A stretch of DNA of 64,000 nucleotides from Alistipes sp. GTDB taxonomy: Bacteria > Bacteroidota > Bacteroidia > Bacteroidales > Rikenellaceae. The translations under genes and the position numbers were made by a program. Below, piece by piece: positions 26,453 to 34,081 of this stretch; position 1 is the first letter of the stretch; each line of letters opens with the position of its first letter. Under the pieces are notes generated by a model, which was not told the origin of the DNA, did no database searches, and was given only the letters and a program-made list of their open reading frames with translations. Where the stretch lies: NCBI GenBank assembly GCA_017555905.1, contig JAFZFP010000021.1:62001-126000 (forward strand). The letters run 5' to 3'.

Positions 26453-27787
26453 ATGAAGAAAAAGAGCAACATAATTCTACACTCACTTATAGCCGTGGTG
26501 TTGAGTCTCGTTGTGAACTTCTCCTACCTGCTCACCCCGATAATCACGGAGCAGGGGGCGAGACCTCGTGAGGGTCTATCCCCCGAGGCGGAGCATACAA
26601 CGGGTGTGTTACACCTCGACAGAGACCTTCACGGATACATAGTCTGCGACTGCGACAAGCGCGACTCCACCTATGTCACGGCGTGGCAGGTACAGCGCCA
26701 CCGACTTCAGGAGGGCGACAAACTCGTCTTCTCCACACGCACGGTGGATGAGCGTAGCGTAGAGTTCACCCAAGGGGCGCACCCACGCCTCGACAGGGTA
26801 TATATGCTCAATGGCGAGGAGTTCGACATCGATACCGTCTACGACAGGCCCAGCCGCACGATGGAGTTCATTTGGCAGATCGTCTACTACGCCTTAGTGT
26901 CGCTAGCCATAATCCTCGTGCTTGTGTGGCTACCCAAGAGTGGAAACTACACTAATTGGGCCTTTGTGCGTCGTCTCCTCATAGCGGTACTCCTATCGTT
27001 GGTACTCACCTATTTCGCCCCCGTGGTGTCGTTCAAGGATGGTGCGATGCGCATAGTCTCCTTCTTCCAGGCCGATGCCCACACCAACACCTACTACATA
27101 GTGCTTACCAAGTACCTATTTATGTTGGTGGTATCAATCCTCTATGCACGTATCTACCTCTTGCTCCGTCAGCGTCAGGTGATGGAGGTGGAGAACGAGC
27201 GTCTAAAGAACGAGAATCTATCTACGCGCTACAATATGCTTATGGGACAGATTAACCCTCACTTCTTCTTCAACTCGCTGAACTCCTTGGCGATGCTTGT
27301 GCGTGAGGGCGACCAGAGCCGTGCGCTGGAGTATATCGACCAACTATCCTACACCTTCCGCTACATCATCCAGAATGGCCAGACCAGCAACACAACCCTC
27401 AAGGATGAGATGGCCTTTGTCGATGCCTATGCCTACCTCTTCAAGATTCGCTATGCCGACAAACTATTCTTCGACATATCCATCCCTGAGGAGTATCTCG
27501 CGTGGACCCTGCCAGCCCTCTCGCTACAGCCACTCATTGGCAATGCCGTGAAGCATAATAGCATAACCACGAAGAATCCACTCCATATATATATACGTGT
27601 AGAGGATGATGTGCTTGTGGTGGAGAACAAGAAACAACCAAAACTCGATGTGGAGCCTTCGACGGGCATAGGTCTTAGCAACCTCAACAGCCGTTGGCAG
27701 ATCATCGTGGGACAAGAGATAGAGATTATTGATACGGCAGATAGTTTCCAGGTGCGTCTGCCATTGACCAAACCAAAGAGTGTATGA
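26453..27787 (+). CDS. Sensor histidine kinase, LytS/YehU (His_kinase PF06580) type
   Basis: A 444-residue membrane sensor. A TM helix at about 9-28 precedes a periplasmic loop of about 105 residues (30-135). Three further TM segments follow near 137-158, 168-188 and 206-228, then a coiled coil (LLLRQRQVMEVENERLKNE). The phosphoacceptor histidine lies in QINPHFFFNSLNSL and the ATP-binding N box in LIGNAVKHN, with a G box in STGIGLSNLN. The gene overlaps the response regulator by 4 bp. The periplasmic loop has a CDCDK motif (two cysteines) that could bind a metal or form a disulfide. The signal is unknown. Confidence 0.92.
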   Translation: MKKKSNIILHSLIAVVLSLVVNFSYLLTPIITEQGARPREGLSPEAEHTTGVLHLDRDLHGYIVCDCDKRDSTYVTAWQVQRHRLQEGDKLVFSTRTVDERSVEFTQGAHPRLDRVYMLNGEEFDIDTVYDRPSRTMEFIWQIVYYALVSLAIILVLVWLPKSGNYTNWAFVRRLLIAVLLSLVLTYFAPVVSFKDGAMRIVSFFQADAHTNTYYIVLTKYLFMLVVSILYARIYLLLRQRQVMEVENERLKNENLSTRYNMLMGQINPHFFFNSLNSLAMLVREGDQSRALEYIDQLSYTFRYIIQNGQTSNTTLKDEMAFVDAYAYLFKIRYADKLFFDISIPEEYLAWTLPALSLQPLIGNAVKHNSITTKNPLHIYIRVEDDVLVVENKKQPKLDVEPSTGIGLSNLNSRWQIIVGQEIEIIDTADSFQVRLPLTKPKSV

Positions 27788-28557
27788 TAAAGCGAGTAGT
27801 TATTGTAGAGGATGAGACGGCTGCGGCGGTAAACCTGCGCAGTATGCTCTCTATAGTAGCCCCTGAGGCCGAGGTTATCGAGGTCTTGGAGTCGGTGGAG
27901 GAGGCCGTAGAGTTCTTCAAGGGCGAGGTAGAGGCCGATGTGGTCTTTATGGATATACACCTTGCCGATGGCGACTCGTTCCGCATCTTCGGTAGCGTAG
28001 ATATCGACATACCTATTATATTTACCACGGCCTACGATCAATACGCCTTGGAGGCCTTCAAGGTCAATAGCATCGACTACCTGTTGAAACCATTCAAGGA
28101 GGAGGAGTTGCGTCGTGCGCTCGAGAAGTTGCTCCGCCTGACCGAGGGTGAGCGTCAGGAGCGTCGCCAGCAGAATAGAAGGGTAGCCGAGGAGGTTGCT
28201 ACGGATGCTGTGCAGACGATGTTGCTCCGCCACAAGGATAAGATTATCCCCGTGAAGACCGAGGACGTGGCATTCTTCTACACCTCGGAGGAGCGTGTCA
28301 CGCTCACCACACTTACGGGAGAGAGCTATCCCGTAGATAAGACCCTTGAGGCCTTGGTGCAGATACTTCCGCCCCAGCGCTTCTTCCGTGCCAACCGCCA
28401 ATTTATCGTCTCGCGACGCGCTGTAAAGGATATCGCAGTATGGTTCGGAAGTAGGCTCGCACTCAACCTAACCCTCGAAACTCCCGAGCGAATCATCATA
28501 TCTAAGGCCAGAGTACCCGAATTCAAGGGTTGGCTACAGGCGGTTCACAACGAGTAA
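27784..28557 (+). CDS. LytTR family response regulator
   Basis: A 257-residue response regulator. The receiver domain (1-120) has the acidic pocket EDE at 9-11, phosphoacceptor D57 in VFMDIHLADGD, TTAYDQYA and the lysine in LLKPF. A linker rich in Glu and Arg leads to a LytTR DNA-binding domain (about 150-257) with the MLLRHKDKIIPVKTEDVAFFY start and the conserved FFRANRQFIVSRRAV. It pairs with the kinase upstream. The nearest likely targets are the small secreted protein and the TonB receptor downstream, but no clear LytTR direct-repeat site was identified. Confidence 0.94.
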   Translation: MIKRVVIVEDETAAAVNLRSMLSIVAPEAEVIEVLESVEEAVEFFKGEVEADVVFMDIHLADGDSFRIFGSVDIDIPIIFTTAYDQYALEAFKVNSIDYLLKPFKEEELRRALEKLLRLTEGERQERRQQNRRVAEEVATDAVQTMLLRHKDKIIPVKTEDVAFFYTSEERVTLTTLTGESYPVDKTLEALVQILPPQRFFRANRQFIVSRRAVKDIAVWFGSRLALNLTLETPERIIISKARVPEFKGWLQAVHNE

Positions 28558-28558
28558 A

Positions 28559-28570
28559 GGGCGCTTCACC
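28559..28570 (+). promoter_or_regulatory. Shared 12-bp motif GGGCGnTTCACC, copy 1
   Basis: GGGCGCTTCACC lies 55 bp before the -7 box of the small protein gene. The same motif with one change lies upstream of the TonB receptor gene (29149-29160). It may be a regulator site. Confidence 0.3.
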
Positions 28571-28624
28571 CCTGCAATAGTCCGTTTGGCCCGAGCGTCA
28601 GACACAAATCGTAATTTTGGGTTG

Positions 28625-28632
28625 TACCTTTG
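28625..28632 (+). promoter_or_regulatory. -7 element of the small Cys/His-rich protein gene
   Basis: TACCTTTG, 42 bp before the ATG. No matching -33 element is seen at the usual distance, which would fit an activator-dependent promoter. Confidence 0.5.
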
Positions 28633-28674
28633 TACTAAGAAAACAGATGTATAACCCTTTTAAAATTTACGATT

Positions 28675-29079
28675 ATGAAGAAGATGATGTTTTTGGCCCT
28701 CGCGCTATCGGTGATGGCAATGGGTAGTGTTTCAGCAAGTGATGCAGACCGCAAGCCAGGTAGTTTCGTTGTAGGATTCAACGGTAACGGAGGCTTTGTA
28801 AAGGTAGAGATGGGAGCGCCAAAGCCAGGCAAGAAGCCAAGTTGTTGCTGCGACTTCCACCACAACCCACCTTGCAAGGATTTTAAGAAGGCTAACGCTA
28901 AGAGGGGTAAGAGATTCGATATGCCAAGGGATAAGCACCCACATAGTTGCCCAATCCACGGCCCACACCACAACTTCAATGGTGGTCGTCCAACTCCTCC
29001 ACCTCCAGCACATAGCCCAGCCTTTGGCCCATCACGTCCCGGAGGTCCTGGTCGCCCAGAAGGCCCAGTACGCAGATAG
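28675..29079 (+). CDS. Small secreted Cys/His/Pro-rich protein, unknown
   Basis: A 134-residue protein with a clear signal peptide (residues 1-22, ending SVSAS). The mature part starts with a Gly-rich strand segment. It continues with a CCCDFHHNPPC cluster, a basic stretch, an HPHSCPIHGPHH cluster and a Pro/Gly-rich tail (PTPPPPAHSP, GPSRPGGPGRPEGP). The grouped cysteines and histidines look metal-binding. Ribosome site, promoter and terminator all surround it tightly, so it is a real monocistronic gene. It sits between a LytTR two-component system and a TonB receptor whose own C-terminus is a similar Pro/His/Gly tail. No family was recognised and the function is not known. Confidence 0.75.
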   Translation: MKKMMFLALALSVMAMGSVSASDADRKPGSFVVGFNGNGGFVKVEMGAPKPGKKPSCCCDFHHNPPCKDFKKANAKRGKRFDMPRDKHPHSCPIHGPHHNFNGGRPTPPPPAHSPAFGPSRPGGPGRPEGPVRR

Positions 29080-29115
29080 GCTTAGGTGGTAATAAACCAT
29101 AAAAATTAACCCAAT

Positions 29116-29148
29116 GGGGGTAGCCGAAGTCGGTTTACCCCCTTTTTT
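29116..29148 (+). terminator. Intrinsic terminator of the small secreted protein gene
   Basis: GGGGGTA (29116-29122) and CCGA pair with TCGG and TACCCCC (29136-29142), followed by six T. Strong form. Confidence 0.9.
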
Positions 29149-29160
29149 GGGCGATTCACC
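29149..29160 (+). promoter_or_regulatory. Shared 12-bp motif GGGCGnTTCACC, copy 2
   Basis: GGGCGATTCACC lies 33 bp before a TATTTTCG -7-like box (29193-29200) of the TonB receptor gene. See the copy at 28559. Confidence 0.3.
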
Positions 29161-29190
29161 GACGAAGTGTCTCGTATGTCAATAAATTTC

Positions 29191-29238
29191 ATTATTTTCG
29201 CGGAGCGAAATAGTGCAACAGATTAAGGCGAAAATAAT
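29191..29238 (+). promoter_or_regulatory. Leader with nested inverted repeats before the TonB receptor
   Basis: ATTATTTTCGC (29191-29201) is the exact inverse complement of GCGAAAATAAT (29228-29238). Between them GCGAAATA (29205-29212) can pair with the same left arm. Two mutually exclusive hairpins are thus possible just before the start codon at 29252. The left arm also overlaps the -7-like TATTTTCG, so it could be an operator instead. Confidence 0.45.
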
Positions 29239-29251
29239 AGATTAAACAAAG

Positions 29252-32251
29252 ATGATAAAGCGACTTTTTACAATTTTAATTATGCTCTGCGTGGCACTCC
29301 CCGTTATGGCGCAGTCGGCAAAGATCTCTGCTAAGGTTATTGATGCAGAGACCAAGGAGGGTATCATAGGTGCCATTATGGAGGTTATCGACACTAAGAC
29401 CTCGAAGAGCCGTCACTCGGTGTCGGGAGTTATGGGCGCTGTTACCGTGACGGGCCTTAGCAATGCAGAGTACGATGTCAAGATTGCCTTCATCGGCTAT
29501 GGTACTCACACCCAGCGTGTTATGATTAGTGGTAAGAGCGTGGACTTGGGTACTATCGAACTCAAGCCCGAGGCTGTGGCTATTGAGGGCGTTGTAAAGG
29601 AGGTACAGGCTTTGCGTACCTCACAGAATGGAGATACGGTGGCCTATAACGCCGCGGCGTTCAAGGTGGCTGCCGATGCCGATGTCGAGGGCCTCTTGAA
29701 GAAGATGCCAGGTATCACCATCTCGAATGGCTCGGTTGAGGCACAGGGTGAGCAGGTGAAAAAGATCTTTGTTGATGGCAAGGAGTTCTTCGGTGAGGAT
29801 GTCTCAACGGCATTGAACTCTCTTCCAGCGCAGGCCGTAGATCGTATCGAGGTATTCAATAAACTCTCGGATAATGCCGAGTTCTCGGGTATGGACGATG
29901 GCGAGGGCTACAAGGCTATCAATATCGTTACACACGAGAATATGCGTCAGGGCGTCTTCGGCAAGTTGTACGCTGGCTATGGCTATCAGCCTGATACTAA
30001 GGGTGCTACTCCTGAGTTCGACTTCAAGGGCGATGGTATCACCGACCCTATCGTCAGCGATGGTGTGACCTCTCCACATAAGTTCAACGTGGGAGGTAAC
30101 GTAAATATCTTCCAGGGCTCAAGCCGTATCTCGGTTATTGGTATGCTCAACAATGTAAACCAGCAGAACTTCTCGTTCGAGGATATCATCGGTGTCACTG
30201 GTGGTGGCGGTGGTATGGGTGGCCGAGGTCGTGGTGTTGGCGGCTATATGGTGCGCCCACAGAGCGGTGTAGCACGTGTAGGCTCTATCGGTGTTCAGTA
30301 CTCTGATACGTGGGGCGAGAACGACAAGGTAAAACTCAATGGCTCGTACTTCTATAACGACACCAAGACAAAGAATAAGAGTTACCTTGAGCGTTGGTAC
30401 AAGGAGCCATATCCATACCCTGGAGATGAGTTGATTCAGGAGGGTGAGTCCGAGACCCACAATTTCAACCACCGTTTAAACGCACGTCTCGATTGGAATA
30501 TCAACAAGAATATGTCGTTGATGTCTCGTACCAACTTCAGTTTTCAGGGCAACGACCCTTATAGCCAGCAGTATGGTGAACTCTCGGGTTGGCGTACCGA
30601 CCCTGAGACTGGCGAGGTGAAAGAGTATCTCAATGTTGATAACAATGGCTCAGACGCTTCGTCGCGTGCCTTCCGCTTCTCGGAGTTCTTGCAGTATCGT
30701 GTGAAACTCGGCAAGCCTGGCCGTACTATTACCGTTGATGGTCGCTATTCTGTACGTAATACGCCTAAGTCGGTGTCAAATAGTTACTCTACGCTCACTA
30801 CTGACTACGACCCAGTAACTAAAACAGTGGAGTACAAGCAGCGCTACGTGTCGTCGTTGGCTCCTCAGGGCGAGGATGATATCAGCGCAAACATCACCTA
30901 CACCGAGCCAGTATCTAAGAACTCGCAGGTGAGCCTCCAGTACCGCTTCGAGTATGAGGATCAGAGCATCGAGAAGACCGCTTACATCACCGATGCGGAC
31001 TACATCACCGAGGGCCGACCTATCGACAAGGATCTCTCGTCGCTCACCACAAGCCTCAGTATGGAGCATCGTGTAGGTCCTGGTTATCGCTATGCTAAGG
31101 GTCGCAATACGGTGGTCGCAAATGTCTACTACCAGCACTCTACGCTCGACGGCTTGGCTAATGGCGACAACATCAAGCGCGACTTCGACCACGTGACATA
31201 CTTCTTTATGGCAAATGCGGCGTTCAACCCACAGAACACCATCCGCCTCTTCCTCAGTTCATACACTCAGAATCCCGATGTGCGCAACTTGCAGGATATC
31301 TACGATGTGTCGAATGCGCAGTATATCTCTAAGGGTAATCCAAACCTTAAGTCGTCGTACAACCATCGCTTGAACTTCCACTATGTGCGCTCGAATATTG
31401 AGAAGGGCCGTACCTTTATGTGGATGTTCTCGGGCCAGTATGCTCAGGACTTCATCGGCCAGTCGGTGATTTATAACCCTACAGCCGAGCAGATGCCTAA
31501 CCTCCCAACCAACAATGGTGAGCCATATCAGCCACAGCAGTACTCTACATACGAGAATATGGATGGCTATGCTAACTTGCGTACCCACCTCAGTTATGGT
31601 TTCCCTATCGCGCCTATCAAGTGTAACTTGAATGTTATGGTTGGTGCCAACTGGTCACGCACCCCTTCGCAGATCAACGGTATGATGAACTACACAAGCA
31701 ATATGGGTTACGACGCTATGTTGTCATTGGGTAGTAATATCTCGGAGAATATCGACTTCACTCTACAGTGGAACGGAGCCTATAACGATGCTCGTCAGTC
31801 GTTGGCTCAGCGTGGTCAGAACAACAAATACTTCAGCCACACTGCTTCGGGTACTATCAAGTGGGTATTCTGGAAGGGCTTTACCCTAACAGGTGCTGTG
31901 AACTACAACCAGTATATCGGTTTCACAGATAGTTACAACGAGGACTACCTTATCTGCAACGTCTATTTGGGTAAGAAGTTGTTCAAGAACCAGCAGGCCG
32001 AGATCTTGGTTGGTGTGAACGACCTCTTGAACCAGAATAGCGCCTTTGTTCGCACCGTGGGTAGCGACTACACTCAGAACTCTTGGAATAGTGTTATAGG
32101 ACGCTACTTCACCGTTCAGTTCAACTACAACCTTCGCCACTTCGGCAAGAAGGGCTCTAAGCAGATTGAGGACTACGATGGTATGGGTGGCAGACCTAAC
32201 CTTCCTCCGGGGCACTTTCCAGGAGGTCGTCCACCGATGATGCACAGATAG
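29252..32251 (+). CDS. TonB-dependent receptor, outer membrane beta-barrel family
   Basis: A 999-residue outer membrane receptor. The signal peptide ends near residue 20 (PVMAQS). A CarboxypepD_reg-like domain (about 22-110), a plug domain (about 125-230; NGDTVAYNAAAFKV, GVPG-like GITISNGSVEAQG, KIFVDGKEFFG) and a barrel to the end follow. The NGDTVAYNAAAFKV segment places it in the family of Bacteroidota receptors that lack a SusD partner. A glycine-rich loop (TGGGGGMGGRGRGVGG) sits near 325-340, and the C-terminus is an unusual Pro/Gly/His tail (GRPNLPPGHFPGGRPPMMHR) beyond the last barrel strand. Its likely regulators are the LytTR pair upstream. The ligand is unknown, and the tail suggests metal or protein contact. 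Confidence 0.87.
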   Translation: MIKRLFTILIMLCVALPVMAQSAKISAKVIDAETKEGIIGAIMEVIDTKTSKSRHSVSGVMGAVTVTGLSNAEYDVKIAFIGYGTHTQRVMISGKSVDLGTIELKPEAVAIEGVVKEVQALRTSQNGDTVAYNAAAFKVAADADVEGLLKKMPGITISNGSVEAQGEQVKKIFVDGKEFFGEDVSTALNSLPAQAVDRIEVFNKLSDNAEFSGMDDGEGYKAINIVTHENMRQGVFGKLYAGYGYQPDTKGATPEFDFKGDGITDPIVSDGVTSPHKFNVGGNVNIFQGSSRISVIGMLNNVNQQNFSFEDIIGVTGGGGGMGGRGRGVGGYMVRPQSGVARVGSIGVQYSDTWGENDKVKLNGSYFYNDTKTKNKSYLERWYKEPYPYPGDELIQEGESETHNFNHRLNARLDWNINKNMSLMSRTNFSFQGNDPYSQQYGELSGWRTDPETGEVKEYLNVDNNGSDASSRAFRFSEFLQYRVKLGKPGRTITVDGRYSVRNTPKSVSNSYSTLTTDYDPVTKTVEYKQRYVSSLAPQGEDDISANITYTEPVSKNSQVSLQYRFEYEDQSIEKTAYITDADYITEGRPIDKDLSSLTTSLSMEHRVGPGYRYAKGRNTVVANVYYQHSTLDGLANGDNIKRDFDHVTYFFMANAAFNPQNTIRLFLSSYTQNPDVRNLQDIYDVSNAQYISKGNPNLKSSYNHRLNFHYVRSNIEKGRTFMWMFSGQYAQDFIGQSVIYNPTAEQMPNLPTNNGEPYQPQQYSTYENMDGYANLRTHLSYGFPIAPIKCNLNVMVGANWSRTPSQINGMMNYTSNMGYDAMLSLGSNISENIDFTLQWNGAYNDARQSLAQRGQNNKYFSHTASGTIKWVFWKGFTLTGAVNYNQYIGFTDSYNEDYLICNVYLGKKLFKNQQAEILVGVNDLLNQNSAFVRTVGSDYTQNSWNSVIGRYFTVQFNYNLRHFGKKGSKQIEDYDGMGGRPNLPPGHFPGGRPPMMHR

Positions 32252-32271
32252 TAGGCAGTGTATATAGATAA

Positions 32272-32305
32272 AGAGCGTGTTCAGAATTCTGAACACGCTC
32301 TATTT
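32272..32305. terminator. Perfect palindromic bidirectional terminator
   Basis: A 30-bp perfect palindrome (32272-32301, 15-bp arms centred on GAATTC) is followed by TATTTAT on plus. It lies between the converging TonB receptor and DUF2851 genes and can end both. Confidence 0.75.
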
Positions 32306-32326
32306 ATATATGTATATCGTGACTCT

Positions 32327-33277
32327 CTACCACCCACTTCGTAAAATGGTACATAGGGGACAGTATTTGCCGAGGTGGTGGTTGCAATACTCGGTGGATA
32401 GTTGTAGGAGGGCTTGGCTATGAATGGCGCTCTTACCTCGGCTACTTGAGGGCATATACCATCGCCTGATGTAGGTGTTGTCCTCCGAGGGTATATCTTC
32501 GAGGAGGGACAAGGCCTGCTCGTAGAGGGTGTAACTCTCGGTGAAGTTACCGTAGTAGTACATCATTGGCACAACCACGTTGATACCGAGGATGTCGCTC
32601 TTGAACGAGCCTATGCGGTAGGATATCTTATGGTGTGAGGCCGAGGGCGAGAAGTTCTCTACCCAATACTCCGAGGCTTTGGCCGAGAATAGGTCGTGTA
32701 CATCCTTGCGCCTCTTGCACATCAACATCCTCTCCATCGTTATATTATTGCGGTGGAGACAACTTGCTATCTGTGCCAAGCGGAGTGTGGGGTGGTTGTT
32801 TATATACATTCCCGAGAGTTGCCACTCCGAGGCCTCCATAGGCTCGATTCGGTACTTGTGTGAGAGGTGGTTGAACTCCTCTTTGAGACGACGCACGTAG
32901 TAGTCGTCATCGTACAAGCCCAACAATCCCGAGCCACCCAATAGCAGAGCCTCGACATTTATTAGCGAACCATTCTCCCTGAGGATTGCGTTGTAGGATA
33001 CTCGTTTGGCGAGTTCCAGCGCTGCACCGCGGTTGTGCGAGCCACACACCACACGCAAGAGGAGTATATACATCGCCTGTTGCCAGTCGTTGTTTGCGAT
33101 ACTGAAAAGTTCCTCTATATCCTTTGATTTGCGCCCCAGACGCTCGTTGATAAGCCTATGGCATAGTGCTTCAAGGTGGTCGTCGCTGAGTGTCACTACA
33201 ACCTCGCTACAGCGGGTGTAGGTGCCAGCATCGCCACGTTCGCACGCATCGGCAAGTATCTGAGCATCAAGTGCCAT
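32327..33277 (-). CDS. DUF2851 family protein lacking the usual N-terminal part
   Basis: A 316-residue protein. The segments INVEALLLGGSGLL, HLSHKYRIEPMEASEWQLSG, NNHPTLRLAQIASCLH, VVVPMMYYYG and the C-terminal SQALLQLSTEYC...KYCPLC match DUF2851, a Bacteroidota family of unknown function. DUF2851 proteins are usually about 420 residues and begin with a conserved N-terminal half containing a DAGPDF-type motif. Here that first 100-odd residues is absent and the start lies only 11 bp after the upstream gene. It is probably a natural N-terminal deletion rather than a frameshift, since no remnant fits between the genes. It is the last gene of its operon. Confidence 0.75.
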   Translation of the reverse strand: MALDAQILADACERGDAGTYTRCSEVVVTLSDDHLEALCHRLINERLGRKSKDIEELFSIANNDWQQAMYILLLRVVCGSHNRGAALELAKRVSYNAILRENGSLINVEALLLGGSGLLGLYDDDYYVRRLKEEFNHLSHKYRIEPMEASEWQLSGMYINNHPTLRLAQIASCLHRNNITMERMLMCKRRKDVHDLFSAKASEYWVENFSPSASHHKISYRIGSFKSDILGINVVVPMMYYYGNFTESYTLYEQALSLLEDIPSEDNTYIRRWYMPSSSRGKSAIHSQALLQLSTEYCNHHLGKYCPLCTILRSGW

Positions 33278-33288
33278 ACCTCGAGCCG

Positions 33289-33609
33289 TTAGAGTAGGTT
33301 GAGTTCCAAGAGGGCCTCCTCCGACATCATCGACTTATCCCACTGAGGCTCGAAGGTGAGGGTGATGTTTACCTTCTCCACGCCTTGCACCTTGCTCACC
33401 TCGCGGTGGATGTCGTTAAGAAGCATATCTGCCATAGGGCAGTTCGGCGCTGTGAGGGTCATAATGATATCTGCAGTGCCCGAAGGCTCGAAATTAATCT
33501 CGTAGATGAGTCCGAGGTCGTAGATGTTTACGGGAATCTCGGGGTCGTAAATATTCTTCAGCGTAAGAACGATGTTCTTCTCGATTGATAGTATCTCTTC
33601 AGGTGTCAT
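33289..33609 (-). CDS. MIP18/DUF59 family iron-sulfur assembly factor (SufT/PaaD-like)
   Basis: A 106-residue cytoplasmic protein of the MIP18 (DUF59) family, with NIYDPEIPVNIYDLGLIY, the conserved cysteine in LTAPNCPMAD and VNITLTFEPQWDKSMMSEEA. Members help mature Fe-S proteins. It lies 15 bp after sufE, which fits a shared role in Fe-S cluster assembly. The final W-x-x-S-M-M-S motif matches the metal-sulfur cluster biosynthesis subgroup common in Bacteroidota. Confidence 0.9.
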   Translation of the reverse strand: MTPEEILSIEKNIVLTLKNIYDPEIPVNIYDLGLIYEINFEPSGTADIIMTLTAPNCPMADMLLNDIHREVSKVQGVEKVNITLTFEPQWDKSMMSEEALLELNLL

Positions 33610-33624
33610 ACCTCTGTTGTTTAA

Positions 33625-34050
33625 CTATTTGTTACTCTGTTGTGTATAGACCAAAGCGTCGAGTTTCATCTGTGCCACCATAGCGCGTAGGCCGTTGCTA
33701 CGTGTAGGCGATAGATTCTCGCCAAGGCCAATCTCGTCGATGAAGTAGAGGTCGATATTTGCCAACTCCTCGGCAGGACGACCACTCATAACTCTTACCA
33801 AGAGGGCGATGATGCCCTTGGTGATGATGGCGTCGCTGTCGGCGGTGTAGTAGACCTTGTTGTCGCGCAACTCCGAGGCTACCCATACGCTCGACTGGCA
33901 TCCCTCAATCTTGTACTTGTCTGTACGCTTCTGGGGGTCGATGGCTGGAAGATCCTCGCTCAGTCCGATGATGTACTCATACTTGTCGAGCCACTCGTCG
34001 TAGAGCGAAAACTCCTCGATAATCTCGTTTTGAATCTTGTCGTTTCTCAT
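33625..34050 (-). CDS. sufE: SufE family cysteine desulfuration protein
   Basis: A 141-residue sulfur-transfer partner of the SufS cysteine desulfurase. The active-site cysteine is in KIEGCQSSVW. The N-terminal YEYIIGLSEDLPAID and the C-terminal IGLGENLSPTRSNGLRAMVAQMK are typical. It accepts persulfide sulfur for Fe-S cluster assembly on SufBCD, which is not in this window. It is co-directional with the MIP18-like gene. Confidence 0.95.
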   Translation of the reverse strand: MRNDKIQNEIIEEFSLYDEWLDKYEYIIGLSEDLPAIDPQKRTDKYKIEGCQSSVWVASELRDNKVYYTADSDAIITKGIIALLVRVMSGRPAEELANIDLYFIDEIGLGENLSPTRSNGLRAMVAQMKLDALVYTQQSNK

Positions 34051-34081
34051 ATTTTGTCTTTTATTTTTAGTCTATAATTCT

